Of a stretch of 64,000 nucleotides of DNA, positions 44,620 through 53,640 are shown piece after piece. How positions within the stretch are numbered: the first letter of the stretch is position 1; every line of letters starts with the position of its first letter. Under the pieces are notes generated by a model that saw only the letters and a program-made list of their open reading frames with translations, ran no database searches and was not told the DNA's origin. The position numbers and the translations under genes were made by a program. The DNA comes from Gulosibacter molinativorax (GTDB lineage: Bacteria > Actinomycetota > Actinomycetes > Actinomycetales > Microbacteriaceae), in NCBI RefSeq assembly GCF_003010915.2, contig NZ_CP028426.1:186001-250000 (forward strand). The letters run 5' to 3'.

Positions 44620-47490
44620 GTGACCGTGGAAAACGAACAGCAGAACACCCCCGAAGCGCAGTCCAACGAGAACGCGGAGGCGGCCGAAAACGTCGAAGCG
44701 ACCGAGCCCGAAACGACCGAGTCGGAAGCGACCGAGTCAGAAGCGACAGAGGCGGAAGAAGCCGAGGCCGACTCCGATCAGCCGAAGCGCGACCCGCGCA
44801 TCCCCGAGGTCATCACGACCCGCACTCTGTTCTTCCTCGCACCCGACCTGCCCCCTGCATCCGAACGCCAGGCGCCGAGCCGCCGCCCGCGTGAGGAACC
44901 GGAAGAGGACGACACCGATGAAGAGCAGGAGTACGGCGGCCGCCGCTCTGGTCGTGGCCGCGGGCGTTCGCGCCGGGGGAGTCGCGGGCAGGAGCGCCGT
45001 GACGGTCGTGACTCGAACCAGCGCGACAACGGTCAGCGCGAAGATGACCGCGTCGAAGAGGTAGAAGAGAAGGAACCGATCACCGAGCCGCAGAAGGTTC
45101 AGGGATCGACCCGTCTCGCCGCGAAGCGTGCGCGCCGACGCGAGGGCCGCGACTCCGGTCGCCGTCGCGTGGCCGTCACCGAGAGCGAGTTCCAGGCACG
45201 CCGCGAGTCGGTTGACCGCAAGATGCTTGTCCGCTCGAAGAACAACCGCGTGCAGATCGGCGTGCTTGAGGACGACATCCTCGTCGAGCACTACGTCGCA
45301 CGCAACGAGGACGTCTCGCTGATCGGCAACGTCTATGTCGGCCGCGTGCAGAACGTGCTGCCGAGCATGGAGGCCGCGTTCATCGACATCGGCGGCGCGC
45401 GCAACGCCGTGCTCTACTCGGGCGAGGTCGACTGGGCCGCCGCCGAGATGGGTGCGAACCAGCCGCGCAAGATTGAGAACGCGCTGAAGTCCGGCGACAA
45501 GGTGCTCGTCCAGGTCACGAAGGACCCGGTCGGTCACAAGGGCGCCCGCCTAACGAGCCAGGTCTCGCTTCCCGGCCGCTACCTCGTGTACGTCCCCGGC
45601 AACACGATGAACGGCATTAGCCGCAAGCTCCCCGACACAGAGCGCGCGCGCCTGAAGAAGATCCTCAAGGAGGTCCTGCCCGAGGGCGTGGGCGTCATCG
45701 TGCGCACCGCCGCGGAAGGCGCCACCCAGGAGCAGCTGCAGCTTGACGTCGAGCGCCTCACCAAGCAGTGGGAGGACATTCAGCGCAAGGCGAAGAACTC
45801 CGCGAAGGCGCCGCAGACGCTGCACGCCGAGTCGGACATGCTCGTGAAGATCGTCCGTGACGTGTTCAACGAGGACTTCGACAAGCTGATCGTCCAGGGC
45901 CAGTCGGAACTCGACACGATCAAGACCTACCTGGGCCAGGTTGCCCCGGACCTCGTCGACCGGGTCGAGCGCTACAACGGCGGCAACGACGACATCTTCG
46001 GCGAGTACCGCGTCAACGACATGATCGACAAGGCCCTCGCGCGGAAGGTCTGGCTGCCCTCGGGCGGCTCGCTCGTGATCGACCGCACCGAGGCGATGAC
46101 GGTCGTCGACGTCAACACCGGCAAATTCGTCGGCACCGGTGGCAACCTCGAAGAGACCGTCACCAAGAACAACCTTGAGGCGGCGGAAGAGATCGTTCGC
46201 CAGCTGCGCCTGCGCGATATCGGCGGCATCATCGTGATCGACTTCATCGACATGGTGCTCGAATCGAACCGCGACCTCGTGCAGCGGCGCCTCGTCGAGG
46301 GCCTCTCGCGAGACCGCACGAAGCACCAGGTAGCGGAGCTCACGAGCCTCGGGCTCGTGCAGATGACGCGAAAGAAGATCGGGCTGGGCCTGCTCGAGAC
46401 CTTCTCGGAGCCGTGCACCCACTGCGACGGCCGCGGCGTCGTGATCCACGGCGAGCCCGTGAGCAGCAACAACAATGGCGGCCAGTCCTCCGGCGGCGGT
46501 CGCAAGGGCCGTGGCTCCCGCAACCGCGGCAAAGGCCAGCAGCAGAACAGCCAGCAGCAGGACTCGAAGCCGCAGAATGGCCACGAGCACCACCACAACA
46601 ATGGTGCGACGCACGAGATCACCGAGGACACGCGCAACGCGCTGACCAAGATTGCGTCGTCCACCATCGGTGGGGCCGGCGAAGCACACGCGCAGGCTCC
46701 CGAGGTGCAGGAAGTCGTCGACGCCGCGACGAAGGAAATCGTCAAGGTCGTCAAGGAACTCGAGTCGAACAAGTCGGCTCAGCGCGACAACGAGCGCGAT
46801 GGCCGCTCGAAGGATGCTGGGGCTAGGTCGAAGCGCCAGCGCGGCGAGTCCTCGGGGTCGTCGGACGAACAGCGTTCTTCGGAAGGCCAGGGTTCGTTGA
46901 AGGGGCAAGACCGTGACAAGGGCCAGCGCTCTGAGCAGGGCCAGGGCCACGAGGATGGTCAGGGCTCTGAACGGAGTCACGGCTCGGATCGGGGCCAAGG
47001 CAGCGAGAAGGGCTCGTCGCGTCGTTCGCGCCGGAACCGTCGGGTTCGCACCGAGGCACCGAGTGCGCGAGTCGAGGCCGGTGGCGATGACGCAAAGGGT
47101 GACGAGCAGCCGCAGCAGGAGCGCTCCGATCGCGCGTCGGATGCATCCCTCACGATCGATCTCCCGGCACCCGTCGAGCACGAGGCAGACGCGCCGCGTG
47201 ACCCGCAGCAGGTTGAAGCCGCGCTGAGCTCGCTTGACGCCGCACTCGACTCGCTCATTAGCCCGAGCGGTGACAGCCCGCGCGATGACTCCGCGGATGC
47301 GAAGTCGACCGCAGAGGCACCTGTCGAAGCGGAAGCACCTACCGAAGCGCAGGCCCCTGTCGCGGAGGCCAAGCCGGAATCTGCTAAGCAGGAAACCGCA
47401 TCCTCGTCGACCAGTTCGCGCCGGAAGCGCGGGGCGCGTCGCCGGATCACGACCGGGCCGATTTCGACCGGGTCGGGCGAGGAATCCTAA
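44620..47490 (+). CDS. rne: ribonuclease E/G family endoribonuclease
   Basis: A 956-residue endonuclease central to mRNA decay and rRNA processing. A disordered N-terminal arm of about 200 residues begins with acidic repeats (TESEATESEATEAEEAEA) and then Arg/Gly-rich stretches. The catalytic core follows: S1 domain from MLVRSKNNR, RNase H-like and 5' sensor regions, and the metal-binding DNase I-like segment with DRTEAMTVVDVNTG and IIVIDFIDM. The zinc-link CTHCDGRG is at about residue 597. The C-terminal arm (from about 610) is low-complexity, with GQGSEKG-type repeats and SR-rich patches, fitting an RNA- and degradosome-binding scaffold. The GTG at 44620 is fixed by AGGAG at 44608-44612. Confidence 0.95.
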   Translation: MTVENEQQNTPEAQSNENAEAAENVEATEPETTESEATESEATEAEEAEADSDQPKRDPRIPEVITTRTLFFLAPDLPPASERQAPSRRPREEPEEDDTDEEQEYGGRRSGRGRGRSRRGSRGQERRDGRDSNQRDNGQREDDRVEEVEEKEPITEPQKVQGSTRLAAKRARRREGRDSGRRRVAVTESEFQARRESVDRKMLVRSKNNRVQIGVLEDDILVEHYVARNEDVSLIGNVYVGRVQNVLPSMEAAFIDIGGARNAVLYSGEVDWAAAEMGANQPRKIENALKSGDKVLVQVTKDPVGHKGARLTSQVSLPGRYLVYVPGNTMNGISRKLPDTERARLKKILKEVLPEGVGVIVRTAAEGATQEQLQLDVERLTKQWEDIQRKAKNSAKAPQTLHAESDMLVKIVRDVFNEDFDKLIVQGQSELDTIKTYLGQVAPDLVDRVERYNGGNDDIFGEYRVNDMIDKALARKVWLPSGGSLVIDRTEAMTVVDVNTGKFVGTGGNLEETVTKNNLEAAEEIVRQLRLRDIGGIIVIDFIDMVLESNRDLVQRRLVEGLSRDRTKHQVAELTSLGLVQMTRKKIGLGLLETFSEPCTHCDGRGVVIHGEPVSSNNNGGQSSGGGRKGRGSRNRGKGQQQNSQQQDSKPQNGHEHHHNNGATHEITEDTRNALTKIASSTIGGAGEAHAQAPEVQEVVDAATKEIVKVVKELESNKSAQRDNERDGRSKDAGARSKRQRGESSGSSDEQRSSEGQGSLKGQDRDKGQRSEQGQGHEDGQGSERSHGSDRGQGSEKGSSRRSRRNRRVRTEAPSARVEAGGDDAKGDEQPQQERSDRASDASLTIDLPAPVEHEADAPRDPQQVEAALSSLDAALDSLISPSGDSPRDDSADAKSTAEAPVEAEAPTEAQAPVAEAKPESAKQETASSSTSSRRKRGARRRITTGPISTGSGEES

Positions 47491-47505
47491 AGAGTGCGGT
47501 GACGC

Positions 47506-47535
47506 TTGACGTCACTGTAATTTCTCGAGTAGGAT
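47506..47535 (+). promoter_or_regulatory. promoter of rplU-rpmA
   Basis: TTGACG (47506-47511) and TAGGAT (47530-47535) are separated by 18 bp, a good match to the housekeeping consensus. The transcript would begin near 47542 and have a leader of about 130 nt. A GTGAC-N7-GTCAC inverted repeat (47499-47515) covers the -35. Confidence 0.65.
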
Positions 47536-47607
47536 AAATCGCTGTTGCACGTTACTCATTGCATGCGGCATCTGTCGCGTAGCTGAGTTTGAATGTGTGT
47601 TGTTCTC

Positions 47608-47653
47608 TCCGGTGTTACGCCGGATCAATCCGCTCTGGACGACCGTCCAGAGC
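47608..47653 (+). ncRNA. candidate structured 5' leader of rplU
   Basis: Two consecutive hairpins lie in the rplU leader: TCCGG/CCGGA (47608-47612, 47620-47624) and a perfect 9-bp stem GCTCTGGAC/GTCCAGAGC (47632-47640, 47645-47653) with loop GACC, 22 nt before the start. Ribosomal-protein leaders often fold like this for autogenous control by their own product; there is no direct match to a named leader family that I can confirm. Confidence 0.4.
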
Positions 47654-47674
47654 ACAGAGAAAAAGGTAGCTGAA

Positions 47675-47983
47675 GTGGTATTCGCAGTTGTGCGCGCCGG
47701 TGGCCGGCAAGAAAAGGTCGAAGTCGGCTCGGTTGTCACGATGAACCGTGTCGTCGCAGACGACAAGGGCAACGTGAACCTTCCCGCCGTGCTGCTCGTT
47801 GATGGTGACAAGATCACCAGCGACGCAGACAAGCTCGCGAAGGTGACCGTGACGGCCGAGGTCGTTGAAGACCTGCGCGGTCCCAAGATCCGCATCCAGA
47901 AGTACAAGAACAAGACGGGGTACAAGAAGCGCCAGGGTCACCGCCAGGAGCTCACCACCGTCAAGATCACTGACATCAAGTAG
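47675..47983 (+). CDS. rplU: 50S ribosomal protein L21
   Basis: The 102-residue product matches bL21: [17 protein letters not shown] at the N-terminus and [22 protein letters not shown] near the C-terminus, the universal 23S rRNA-binding signature. GTG at 47675 is chosen from the family start and AAGG eight bases upstream; an in-frame ATG at 47597 would run through the leader hairpins. It precedes rpmA by 18 bp, the universal order. Confidence 0.97.
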   Translation: MVFAVVRAGGRQEKVEVGSVVTMNRVVADDKGNVNLPAVLLVDGDKITSDADKLAKVTVTAEVVEDLRGPKIRIQKYKNKTGYKKRQGHRQELTTVKITDIK

Positions 47984-48001
47984 TCCGAGGAGCGATTCAG
48001 G

Positions 48002-48256
48002 ATGGCAAGCAAGAAGGGCGCAAGCTCAACTAAGAACGGTCGTGACTCGAACGCGCAGCGCCTCGGCGTCAAGCGCTTTGCTGGTCAGGACGTAAACGCA
48101 GGCGAGATCCTCGTGCGTCAGCGTGGAACTAAGTTCCACCCGGGCGTCAACGTGGGCCGCGGCGGCGACGACACCCTCTTCGCACTCGCCGGTGGCACCG
48201 TCGAGTTCGGCAACAAGGGTCGCCGCAAGGTCGTCAACATCGTCACTGGTGAGTAA
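48002..48256 (+). CDS. rpmA: 50S ribosomal protein L27
   Basis: The 84-residue product starts [18 protein letters not shown] and contains [21 protein letters not shown], the bL27 signature; the N-terminal tail reaches the peptidyl-transferase centre. There is no N-terminal cleavage extension as seen in Firmicutes, so the protein is made mature apart from Met removal. GAGGAGCGATTCAGG precedes the ATG. Confidence 0.97.
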   Translation: MASKKGASSTKNGRDSNAQRLGVKRFAGQDVNAGEILVRQRGTKFHPGVNVGRGGDDTLFALAGGTVEFGNKGRRKVVNIVTGE

Positions 48257-48325
48257 TCACCGAGTCGAGACGACTTCACACCCCGCATCGGCGTAAATAC
48301 GCTAGCTAGGGGCACATAGGTTCCG

Positions 48326-48355
48326 AAGAGGGGCGGAGAATTCTCCGCCCCTCTT
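48326..48355 (+). terminator. rplU-rpmA terminator
   Basis: A 30-bp perfect palindrome AAGAGGGGCGGAGAA/TTCTCCGCCCCTCTT (48326-48355), with the central EcoRI-like GAATTC forming the loop, is followed by TG. The end of the stem provides CTCTTT, a short T-run. Confidence 0.85.
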
Positions 48356-48427
48356 TGCTACTTACAGAACAGGGCTAATCACCCGTAGGCGCACGAAACA
48401 CTGGGCGCAAGAGTAAATGGAGAATCG

Positions 48428-49945
48428 ATGACCACGTTTGTTGACGAGGTAAAGCTGTATTTGCGTGCCGGAGACGGCGGCAATGGCTGCATGTCGATTC
48501 GCCGCGAAAAGTTCAAGCCCCTCGCCGGCCCAGACGGCGGCAACGGGGGAGACGGCGGCGACATCACGATCGTGGCCAACCCTGACGTCACCACGCTGCT
48601 GAGCTATCACCACTCACCCCACCGCCGCAGCGAGTCGGGTGAGTTTGGCATGGGTGACTACCGCCATGGCGGCAAGGCCGTCGATCTTGAGCTGCCTGTG
48701 CCGGTCGGCACCGTGGTTCGCGACGCCGACGGCGAGGTGCTCGCCGACCTCAGTGAGCCCGGGATGACCTTCCTCGCGGCCGAGGGCGGCCAGGGTGGCC
48801 TGGGTAACAACGCCCTCGCGAACAGCCGCCGCAAGGCGCCCGGCTTCGCGCTGCTCGGCACGCCCGGTGACGAGGTGGAGATTCACCTCGAATTGAAGAC
48901 GGTCGCCGACGTCGCGCTCGTGGGCTACCCGTCCGCGGGGAAGTCCTCGCTGATCGCGGCGATGAGCGCCGCGCGTCCGAAGATCGCCGACTACCCGTTC
49001 ACGACGCTGCACCCAAACCTCGGGGTGGTCGATTCCGGTAACACCCGCTTTACGATCGCGGATGTGCCCGGGCTGATTGAGGGCGCAGCCGAGGGCCGCG
49101 GCCTCGGCCTCGAATTCTTGCGCCACGTCGAGCGCTGCTCCGTGCTTGTGCACGTCCTCGATACCGCGACGCTCGAGCCGGGCCGTGACCCGCTGAGCGA
49201 CCTCGACATCATCCTGAACGAACTTAACTCATACGACGTGCCCGAGGGGCAGGTGCCGCTCACCGAGCGTCCGTCGCTCGTCGTGCTCAACAAGGTGGAC
49301 ATCCCGGACGGTCGCGAACTTGCTGAGTTCGTGAAGCCCGAGCTCGAAGCGCGAGGATTCCGCGTGTTCGAAATCTCAGCCGTCGCCCACGAGGGTCTGC
49401 GCGAGCTTGGCTTCGCGCTGGGCCAGATCGTCGAGGAGGCACGTGCCGAGCGGGCAACCGAGCTCGAGAATCGTCCGCGCATCGTGATCCGCCCGAAGAC
49501 AAAGCGCGAGGAATCGTTCCAGATTCGCGTCGAGGGTGGCACGTGGGGCAATATCTACCGCATCCTCGGTCGCAAGCCCGAGCTGTGGGTCAAGCAGTGC
49601 GACTTCACGAATGACGAGGCCGTCGGCTACCTCGCCGATCGGCTCGCGAAGCTCGGCATCGAAGAGGCGCTCGTCAAGGCGGGTGCGCAGGCCGGCTCGA
49701 TGGTTGTTGTCGGTGAAGGTGACGGGCAGATTTTCGACTGGGAGCCGACTCTGTCCTCGGCCGCCGAGGTCATGACCGCGCACGGCACCGACCCACGTCT
49801 CGACGAGAGCACTCGCGCCACGCGCAAGGAGCGCAAGGAGGCCTACCACGAGTGGATGGACGCCAAGGCGGCCGCTCGTGCCGAGCTCGAAACCGAGCGC
49901 GAGGCGGGCATCTGGACGGAAACCGCCGACGAAAAGAACGGCTAG
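48428..49945 (+). CDS. obg: Obg family GTPase (CgtA)
   Basis: A 505-residue essential GTPase acting in late 50S assembly and stringent control. The Gly-rich Obg domain is residues 1-158 ([25 protein letters not shown]). The G domain has G1 [10 protein letters not shown] near 165, G3 DVPGLIEGA near 212 and G4 NKVD near 287. An OCT domain follows ([24 protein letters not shown], about residues 375-440). The last 50 residues, rich in Ala/Glu/Arg, form an actinobacterial tail. GGAG precedes the ATG at 48428. Confidence 0.97.
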   Translation: MTTFVDEVKLYLRAGDGGNGCMSIRREKFKPLAGPDGGNGGDGGDITIVANPDVTTLLSYHHSPHRRSESGEFGMGDYRHGGKAVDLELPVPVGTVVRDADGEVLADLSEPGMTFLAAEGGQGGLGNNALANSRRKAPGFALLGTPGDEVEIHLELKTVADVALVGYPSAGKSSLIAAMSAARPKIADYPFTTLHPNLGVVDSGNTRFTIADVPGLIEGAAEGRGLGLEFLRHVERCSVLVHVLDTATLEPGRDPLSDLDIILNELNSYDVPEGQVPLTERPSLVVLNKVDIPDGRELAEFVKPELEARGFRVFEISAVAHEGLRELGFALGQIVEEARAERATELENRPRIVIRPKTKREESFQIRVEGGTWGNIYRILGRKPELWVKQCDFTNDEAVGYLADRLAKLGIEEALVKAGAQAGSMVVVGEGDGQIFDWEPTLSSAAEVMTAHGTDPRLDESTRATRKERKEAYHEWMDAKAAARAELETEREAGIWTETADEKNG

Positions 49946-49955
49946 GATAAAGACT

Positions 49956-50201
49956 ATGTTTGAGCTTCCGACCGTTATTCAGGCTGCCGAGGAAATGATC
50001 GTGACCCCCGGGCCGATGATCTTCCCGCCGATCGTTTTCGGCATCGCAATGTTTGCGCTCCTCATGGTGGTCGCGCTGATCACCTTCTCGTTCCGCAACA
50101 TGTCGGCACGCCACGACTCGCCGGGACGCGTCTACCGTCACGACCCCGTCGGTCACCCCGGTCAGCCCATCCTTGAGTCGGGGCACAACGACACCCACTA
50201 G
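49956..50201 (+). CDS. small membrane protein, 81 aa
   Basis: The product has one long hydrophobic helix (about residues 21-46, PPIVFGIAMFALLMVVALITFSF) and a short basic C-terminal tail with HDPVGHPG. It is not a known family to me, but its position between obg and nadD, its codon use and its spacing (10 bp after obg) support a real gene. ATG 49956 is the natural start; the longer frame overlaps obg. Small single-pass proteins at this locus recur in related genomes as far as I recall. Confidence 0.75.
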   Translation: MFELPTVIQAAEEMIVTPGPMIFPPIVFGIAMFALLMVVALITFSFRNMSARHDSPGRVYRHDPVGHPGQPILESGHNDTH

Positions 50202-50226
50202 GGTGCCGCTGTTTCTTTAGTACCTC

Positions 50227-50859
50227 GTGACGCCACCGAATTCGGAGCCGGACTTCAGCGTCCACCATCGGCGTCGAATCGGGATCATGGGTGGCACCTT
50301 TGATCCCATTCACAATGGTCACCTCGTTGCAGCGAGCGAAGTTGCGCAGCACTTCCTCCTCGACGAGGTGTACTTCGTTCCTACCGGAACGCCCTACATG
50401 AAATCCGGCGTGAGCGACGCCGAACACCGGTACCTGATGACGGTTATCGCGACCGCCTCAAATCCGCGGTTCAAGACGAGCCGCGTCGACATCGACCGGG
50501 CCGGTCCCACGTACACGATCGACACGCTTCGGGACATCAACACGCTCGCGCCGAACGCCGATCTCTTCTTCATCACCGGTGCGGATGCCGTGACGCAGAT
50601 CCTCGAGTGGAAAGACTCGAGCGAGCTGTTCCGGTACGCCCACTTCGTCGCGGTATCGCGGCCCGGCCATGAGATCGACCTCGAGGGGCTGCCTCCAGAG
50701 CACGTCTCGACGCTCGAGATACCGGCACTTGCGATCTCATCCACCGACTGCCGCGCGCGCGTGCGCAAGGGGTACCAGGTCTGGTACCTCACGCCCGACG
50801 GGGTGCAGCAGTACATCGCGAAAAACCAGCTCTATCGCCAATCCGAAACCAATCAATAG
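50227..50859 (+). CDS. nadD: nicotinate-nucleotide adenylyltransferase
   Basis: The 210-residue enzyme makes deamido-NAD from nicotinate mononucleotide. The nucleotidyl-transferase motif [12 protein letters not shown] lies near residue 22, and the [13 protein letters not shown] segment near residue 175 is the (I/S)SSTxxR signature. It lies directly upstream of rsfS in the standard NAD-synthesis/ribosome-silencing pair. The GTG at 50227 has no Shine-Dalgarno; the true start could be elsewhere within the first 18 codons before [10 protein letters not shown]. Confidence 0.94.
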   Translation: MTPPNSEPDFSVHHRRRIGIMGGTFDPIHNGHLVAASEVAQHFLLDEVYFVPTGTPYMKSGVSDAEHRYLMTVIATASNPRFKTSRVDIDRAGPTYTIDTLRDINTLAPNADLFFITGADAVTQILEWKDSSELFRYAHFVAVSRPGHEIDLEGLPPEHVSTLEIPALAISSTDCRARVRKGYQVWYLTPDGVQQYIAKNQLYRQSETNQ

Positions 50860-50904
50860 GCTGCTCCGAGCATCCACCTCACACTCACTAGGAGAACCTT
50901 CTTT

Positions 50905-51318
50905 ATGACGGCAAGCGAGCTCGCTCTCGAACTCACCCAACTTGCGGCCAAGGCGGCCGACGAACGATCTGCCTTTGACCTCGTCGCCCTGGATGTGAGC
51001 GCGAACATGCCGTTCGCCGACGTCTTCCTCCTCGCTTCTGGGCGCAACGAGCGGATGGTGCTCTCGATTGCCGAGGAGATCGAGGATCAGCTCCGTGAGG
51101 AGAAGGACCTCAAGGCGAAGCGCCGCGAAGGCACCGACAACGGTCGCTGGGTGCTCATCGACTTCGGCGATCTCGTCGTGCACGTCTTCCACGAAGAAGA
51201 TCGCGTCTACTACGGTCTCGAGCGGATCTGGGCGGATGCGCCGGTCGTCGAGCTCGACGTGCTGACGCAGGCTCCGGCCGAGGATGCATCGGCAGAGGAT
51301 GCGCCTGCCGAAGACTAG
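50905..51318 (+). CDS. rsfS: ribosomal silencing factor RsfS
   Basis: The 137-residue factor binds L14 and blocks subunit joining in starvation. The core (LVALDVSANMPFADVFLLASGRNERMVLSIAEEIEDQLRE ... GRWVLIDFGDLVVHVFHEEDRVYYGLERIWADAP, spread over residues 25-115) is diagnostic. The last 15 residues are a small acidic repeat (EDASAEDAPAED). TAGGAGAACC precedes the ATG. Its TAG stop shares CTAG with the convergent transporter gene. Confidence 0.96.
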   Translation: MTASELALELTQLAAKAADERSAFDLVALDVSANMPFADVFLLASGRNERMVLSIAEEIEDQLREEKDLKAKRREGTDNGRWVLIDFGDLVVHVFHEEDRVYYGLERIWADAPVVELDVLTQAPAEDASAEDAPAED

Positions 51319-52187
51319 CTCGCTGGTTGGGTCCCTGATCGCCGCTGCGACAGGGTAACCAGCACCGCACCCAGGAACACGAGCGCGCATCCACCCGCCT
51401 GCGGGAGGGTGAACCGCTCGCCGAGAAACGCGACCCCCGCGATGACCGCCACGATGGGTGCCGTGTAGGTGATGAGCGAGGCGAGGGTCGGACCCGCCGC
51501 CTTGATCAGCCCGAAATACGCCACGAACGCGAGCGAGGTGCAGAGCACCCCGAGCACGGCGATGGCGATGCCGGTTGGCGGCGAAATCGACGTGACCGGA
51601 CCTTCGGCGATGAACATGATCGCCGCGAGGACGGGCGCCGCCGTCAGCAGCATCGCCGCGGTCAGCACGAGCGGATCGGTGTCGGCAAACCAGCGGGCGA
51701 TCAGCACCGTGCTGAATGCATAGGACAGTGACGCGCCGATGAGCATGTAGACGCCCGGCCCCGCCGACTGCACGCCGAGAATACCGGCGACCCCAGCCAG
51801 GCCGATCACGAGCCCCACCCAGCCGAGGGCGCGCATCCGCGGTTTCTTCGCGAGGAGCGGGGCGAGCACCGCGATGAACATCGGCTCGGTGGCGATGAGG
51901 ATCCCGGCGGTACCCGATGGGACGGTGAGCTGGCCGGTCGCGATCAGGATGAACGGGATCACGACCTGCAGGAGCGCGATCGCGGGCAGATGGATCGGAT
52001 GCCGCTGGAACACGCGCCACCGACCCTTGGTGAGCAGCACCGGCGCCAGTACGAGGGCAGCGAGAACGACGCGCAGCGTCGCGACCGAAATTGGTCCCAG
52101 CTCGCGCAGCGCTACCTCATTGAAGAGGTAAGGGATGCCCCAGAGGATTGAAACGGTGAGGAAGAGCGCAATCGCGGTGCGGTTCAA
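51315..52187 (-). CDS. EamA/DMT-family transporter
   Basis: A 290-residue protein with ten predicted helices in two EamA repeats (about residues 5-140 and 150-280). Opening TVSILWGIPYLFNEVALRELGPI and the repeat-2 end LGERFTLPQAGGCALVFLGAVLV are typical. Substrate unknown; members move amino acids or metabolites outwards. Starts with TTG at 52187, eight bases after the GlcD-type gene, so translated from one transcript. Convergent with rsfS. Confidence 0.9.
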   Translation of the reverse strand: MNRTAIALFLTVSILWGIPYLFNEVALRELGPISVATLRVVLAALVLAPVLLTKGRWRVFQRHPIHLPAIALLQVVIPFILIATGQLTVPSGTAGILIATEPMFIAVLAPLLAKKPRMRALGWVGLVIGLAGVAGILGVQSAGPGVYMLIGASLSYAFSTVLIARWFADTDPLVLTAAMLLTAAPVLAAIMFIAEGPVTSISPPTGIAIAVLGVLCTSLAFVAYFGLIKAAGPTLASLITYTAPIVAVIAGVAFLGERFTLPQAGGCALVFLGAVLVTLSQRRSGTQPAS

Positions 52188-52195
52188 GTCGGCGC

Positions 52196-53563
52196 TCAGA
52201 ACACTTTGCCGGGGTTGAGCAGGCCCTGCGGGTCGAACACGGCCTTGATCTGCCGCTGCAGGTCGAACTGATCCTGGCCCAGCTCATCCTTGAGCCAGCG
52301 CCGCTTCAGCAGGCCGATGCCGTGCTCGCCGCTGAGCGTCCCGCCGAGCTTCAGCGCGAGCGCGAACACCTCGCTCGCGGCCTCCCAGATGTGCACCGGC
52401 ACCTCCTCACCCTGAAACACGAACGTGGGGTGCAGGTTGCCGTCACCGGCGTGGCAGGACGTGGCAATGATCACGTCGTACTTCGCCTCAATCTCGCGGA
52501 TCGCGGAGAATGCGGCGACCGTCTGATCCCGCGGCACCGCGATGTCCTCAATGAGCAGCGTCCCCTTTGCCTCGAGGGCGGGGAACGCATTGCGGCGGAT
52601 GTTCACGAGCCGGGCGCTCTCGACCGGATCCGTGGTGGTCTCGACGATCGACCCCGGCATTGTGAGGAGCTCCGCGACCCGCGCCGCGGTCGCGTGCGAG
52701 TCCGGGCCGTCGCACTGCACGAGCAGGTAGGCGTCGCTGCCGCGACTGATCGACTCCCCGAAGAAGTCGTCGAGGGCCTCGAGCGTGCGGAGGTCGACGA
52801 GCTCCATGATCGCGGGCACGAGACCGTCGCGCGTGATCGCAGCCGCGCCGGCCGCCGCATCCTCGAGCCGCTCAAAATAGGCGCCCAGCGTCACCGTCTC
52901 GCCGACCACGAGCGGTTGCAGCTTGAGTGTGCATTCGACGATCACGCCGAGCGTGCCCTCGGAACCGATCATGAGCGCGCACAGGTCGTATCCCGTGACA
53001 CCCTTGACGGTGCGGTGGCCGACCTCGATGAGTCGCCCGTCGCCGAGCACGACCTTGAGCGCGAGGACGGCCTCGCGGGTCACGCCGTACTTCGCGCAGA
53101 GCAGTCCGCCCGCGTTCATCGCCACGTTGCCGCCGACGGTCGAGATGTCCTTGCTCGCGGGGTCGGGCGCCCACCACATCCCGTGCTCCTGGAGCGCCGC
53201 GTTGAGTGCGCCGTTCAGGATGCCCGGCTGCACAACCGCGAGCCGGTTGTCTTGCGAGATTTTAAGGATGCGATTCATCCGCATCAGCGAAAGCACTATT
53301 TCGCCGGGGCCGGCGACCGCGCCACCGGCAAGTCCAGTGCCTGCGCCACGGGTCACGATCGGCGTGTTCGTTTCGGAAGCGATGCGGCAGACCGTCTGCA
53401 CCTCCTCGATCGACTCGGGGTAAACGGCGATGAGGGGGAGACCTGCGGATTCGTGCCCAGAGCGGTCAACCGTAAACTCGGCAATGTTCGTGGCCTCTGA
53501 CTCGACCCGTCCGGGGAGCGCTTCGGTCAGGGCGGTGACGACGTCGTCAGTGGGCAGCGGCAT
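52196..53563 (-). CDS. FAD-linked oxidase (GlcD/D-lactate dehydrogenase type)
   Basis: The 455-residue flavoprotein has an FAD_binding_4 domain (TRGAGTGLAGGAVAGPGEIVLSL near residue 75; GLLCAKYGVTREAVLALKVVLG near 155) and the FAD-oxidase C-terminal domain with SCHAGDGNLHPTFVF and LSGEHGIGLLKRRWL. These are the GlcD signatures of enzymes that oxidise D-2-hydroxy acids such as glycolate or D-lactate. No iron-sulfur GlcF partner is adjacent; the next gene is a DMT transporter. Substrate inferred only by family. Confidence 0.9.
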   Translation of the reverse strand: MPLPTDDVVTALTEALPGRVESEATNIAEFTVDRSGHESAGLPLIAVYPESIEEVQTVCRIASETNTPIVTRGAGTGLAGGAVAGPGEIVLSLMRMNRILKISQDNRLAVVQPGILNGALNAALQEHGMWWAPDPASKDISTVGGNVAMNAGGLLCAKYGVTREAVLALKVVLGDGRLIEVGHRTVKGVTGYDLCALMIGSEGTLGVIVECTLKLQPLVVGETVTLGAYFERLEDAAAGAAAITRDGLVPAIMELVDLRTLEALDDFFGESISRGSDAYLLVQCDGPDSHATAARVAELLTMPGSIVETTTDPVESARLVNIRRNAFPALEAKGTLLIEDIAVPRDQTVAAFSAIREIEAKYDVIIATSCHAGDGNLHPTFVFQGEEVPVHIWEAASEVFALALKLGGTLSGEHGIGLLKRRWLKDELGQDQFDLQRQIKAVFDPQGLLNPGKVF

Positions 53564-53640
53564 TGGTTCCTTCTTTGCGAGCGAAAGCCTGGTGGTACCG
53601 TCATCCTATTCGCCCACGAATCACCCGATCGGAAGAGCCT

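Noticed and set aside
45550..47181. 543-codon frame on the minus strand opposite rne
   Set aside because: Antisense shadow of RNase E, whose catalytic motifs are clear on the plus strand.
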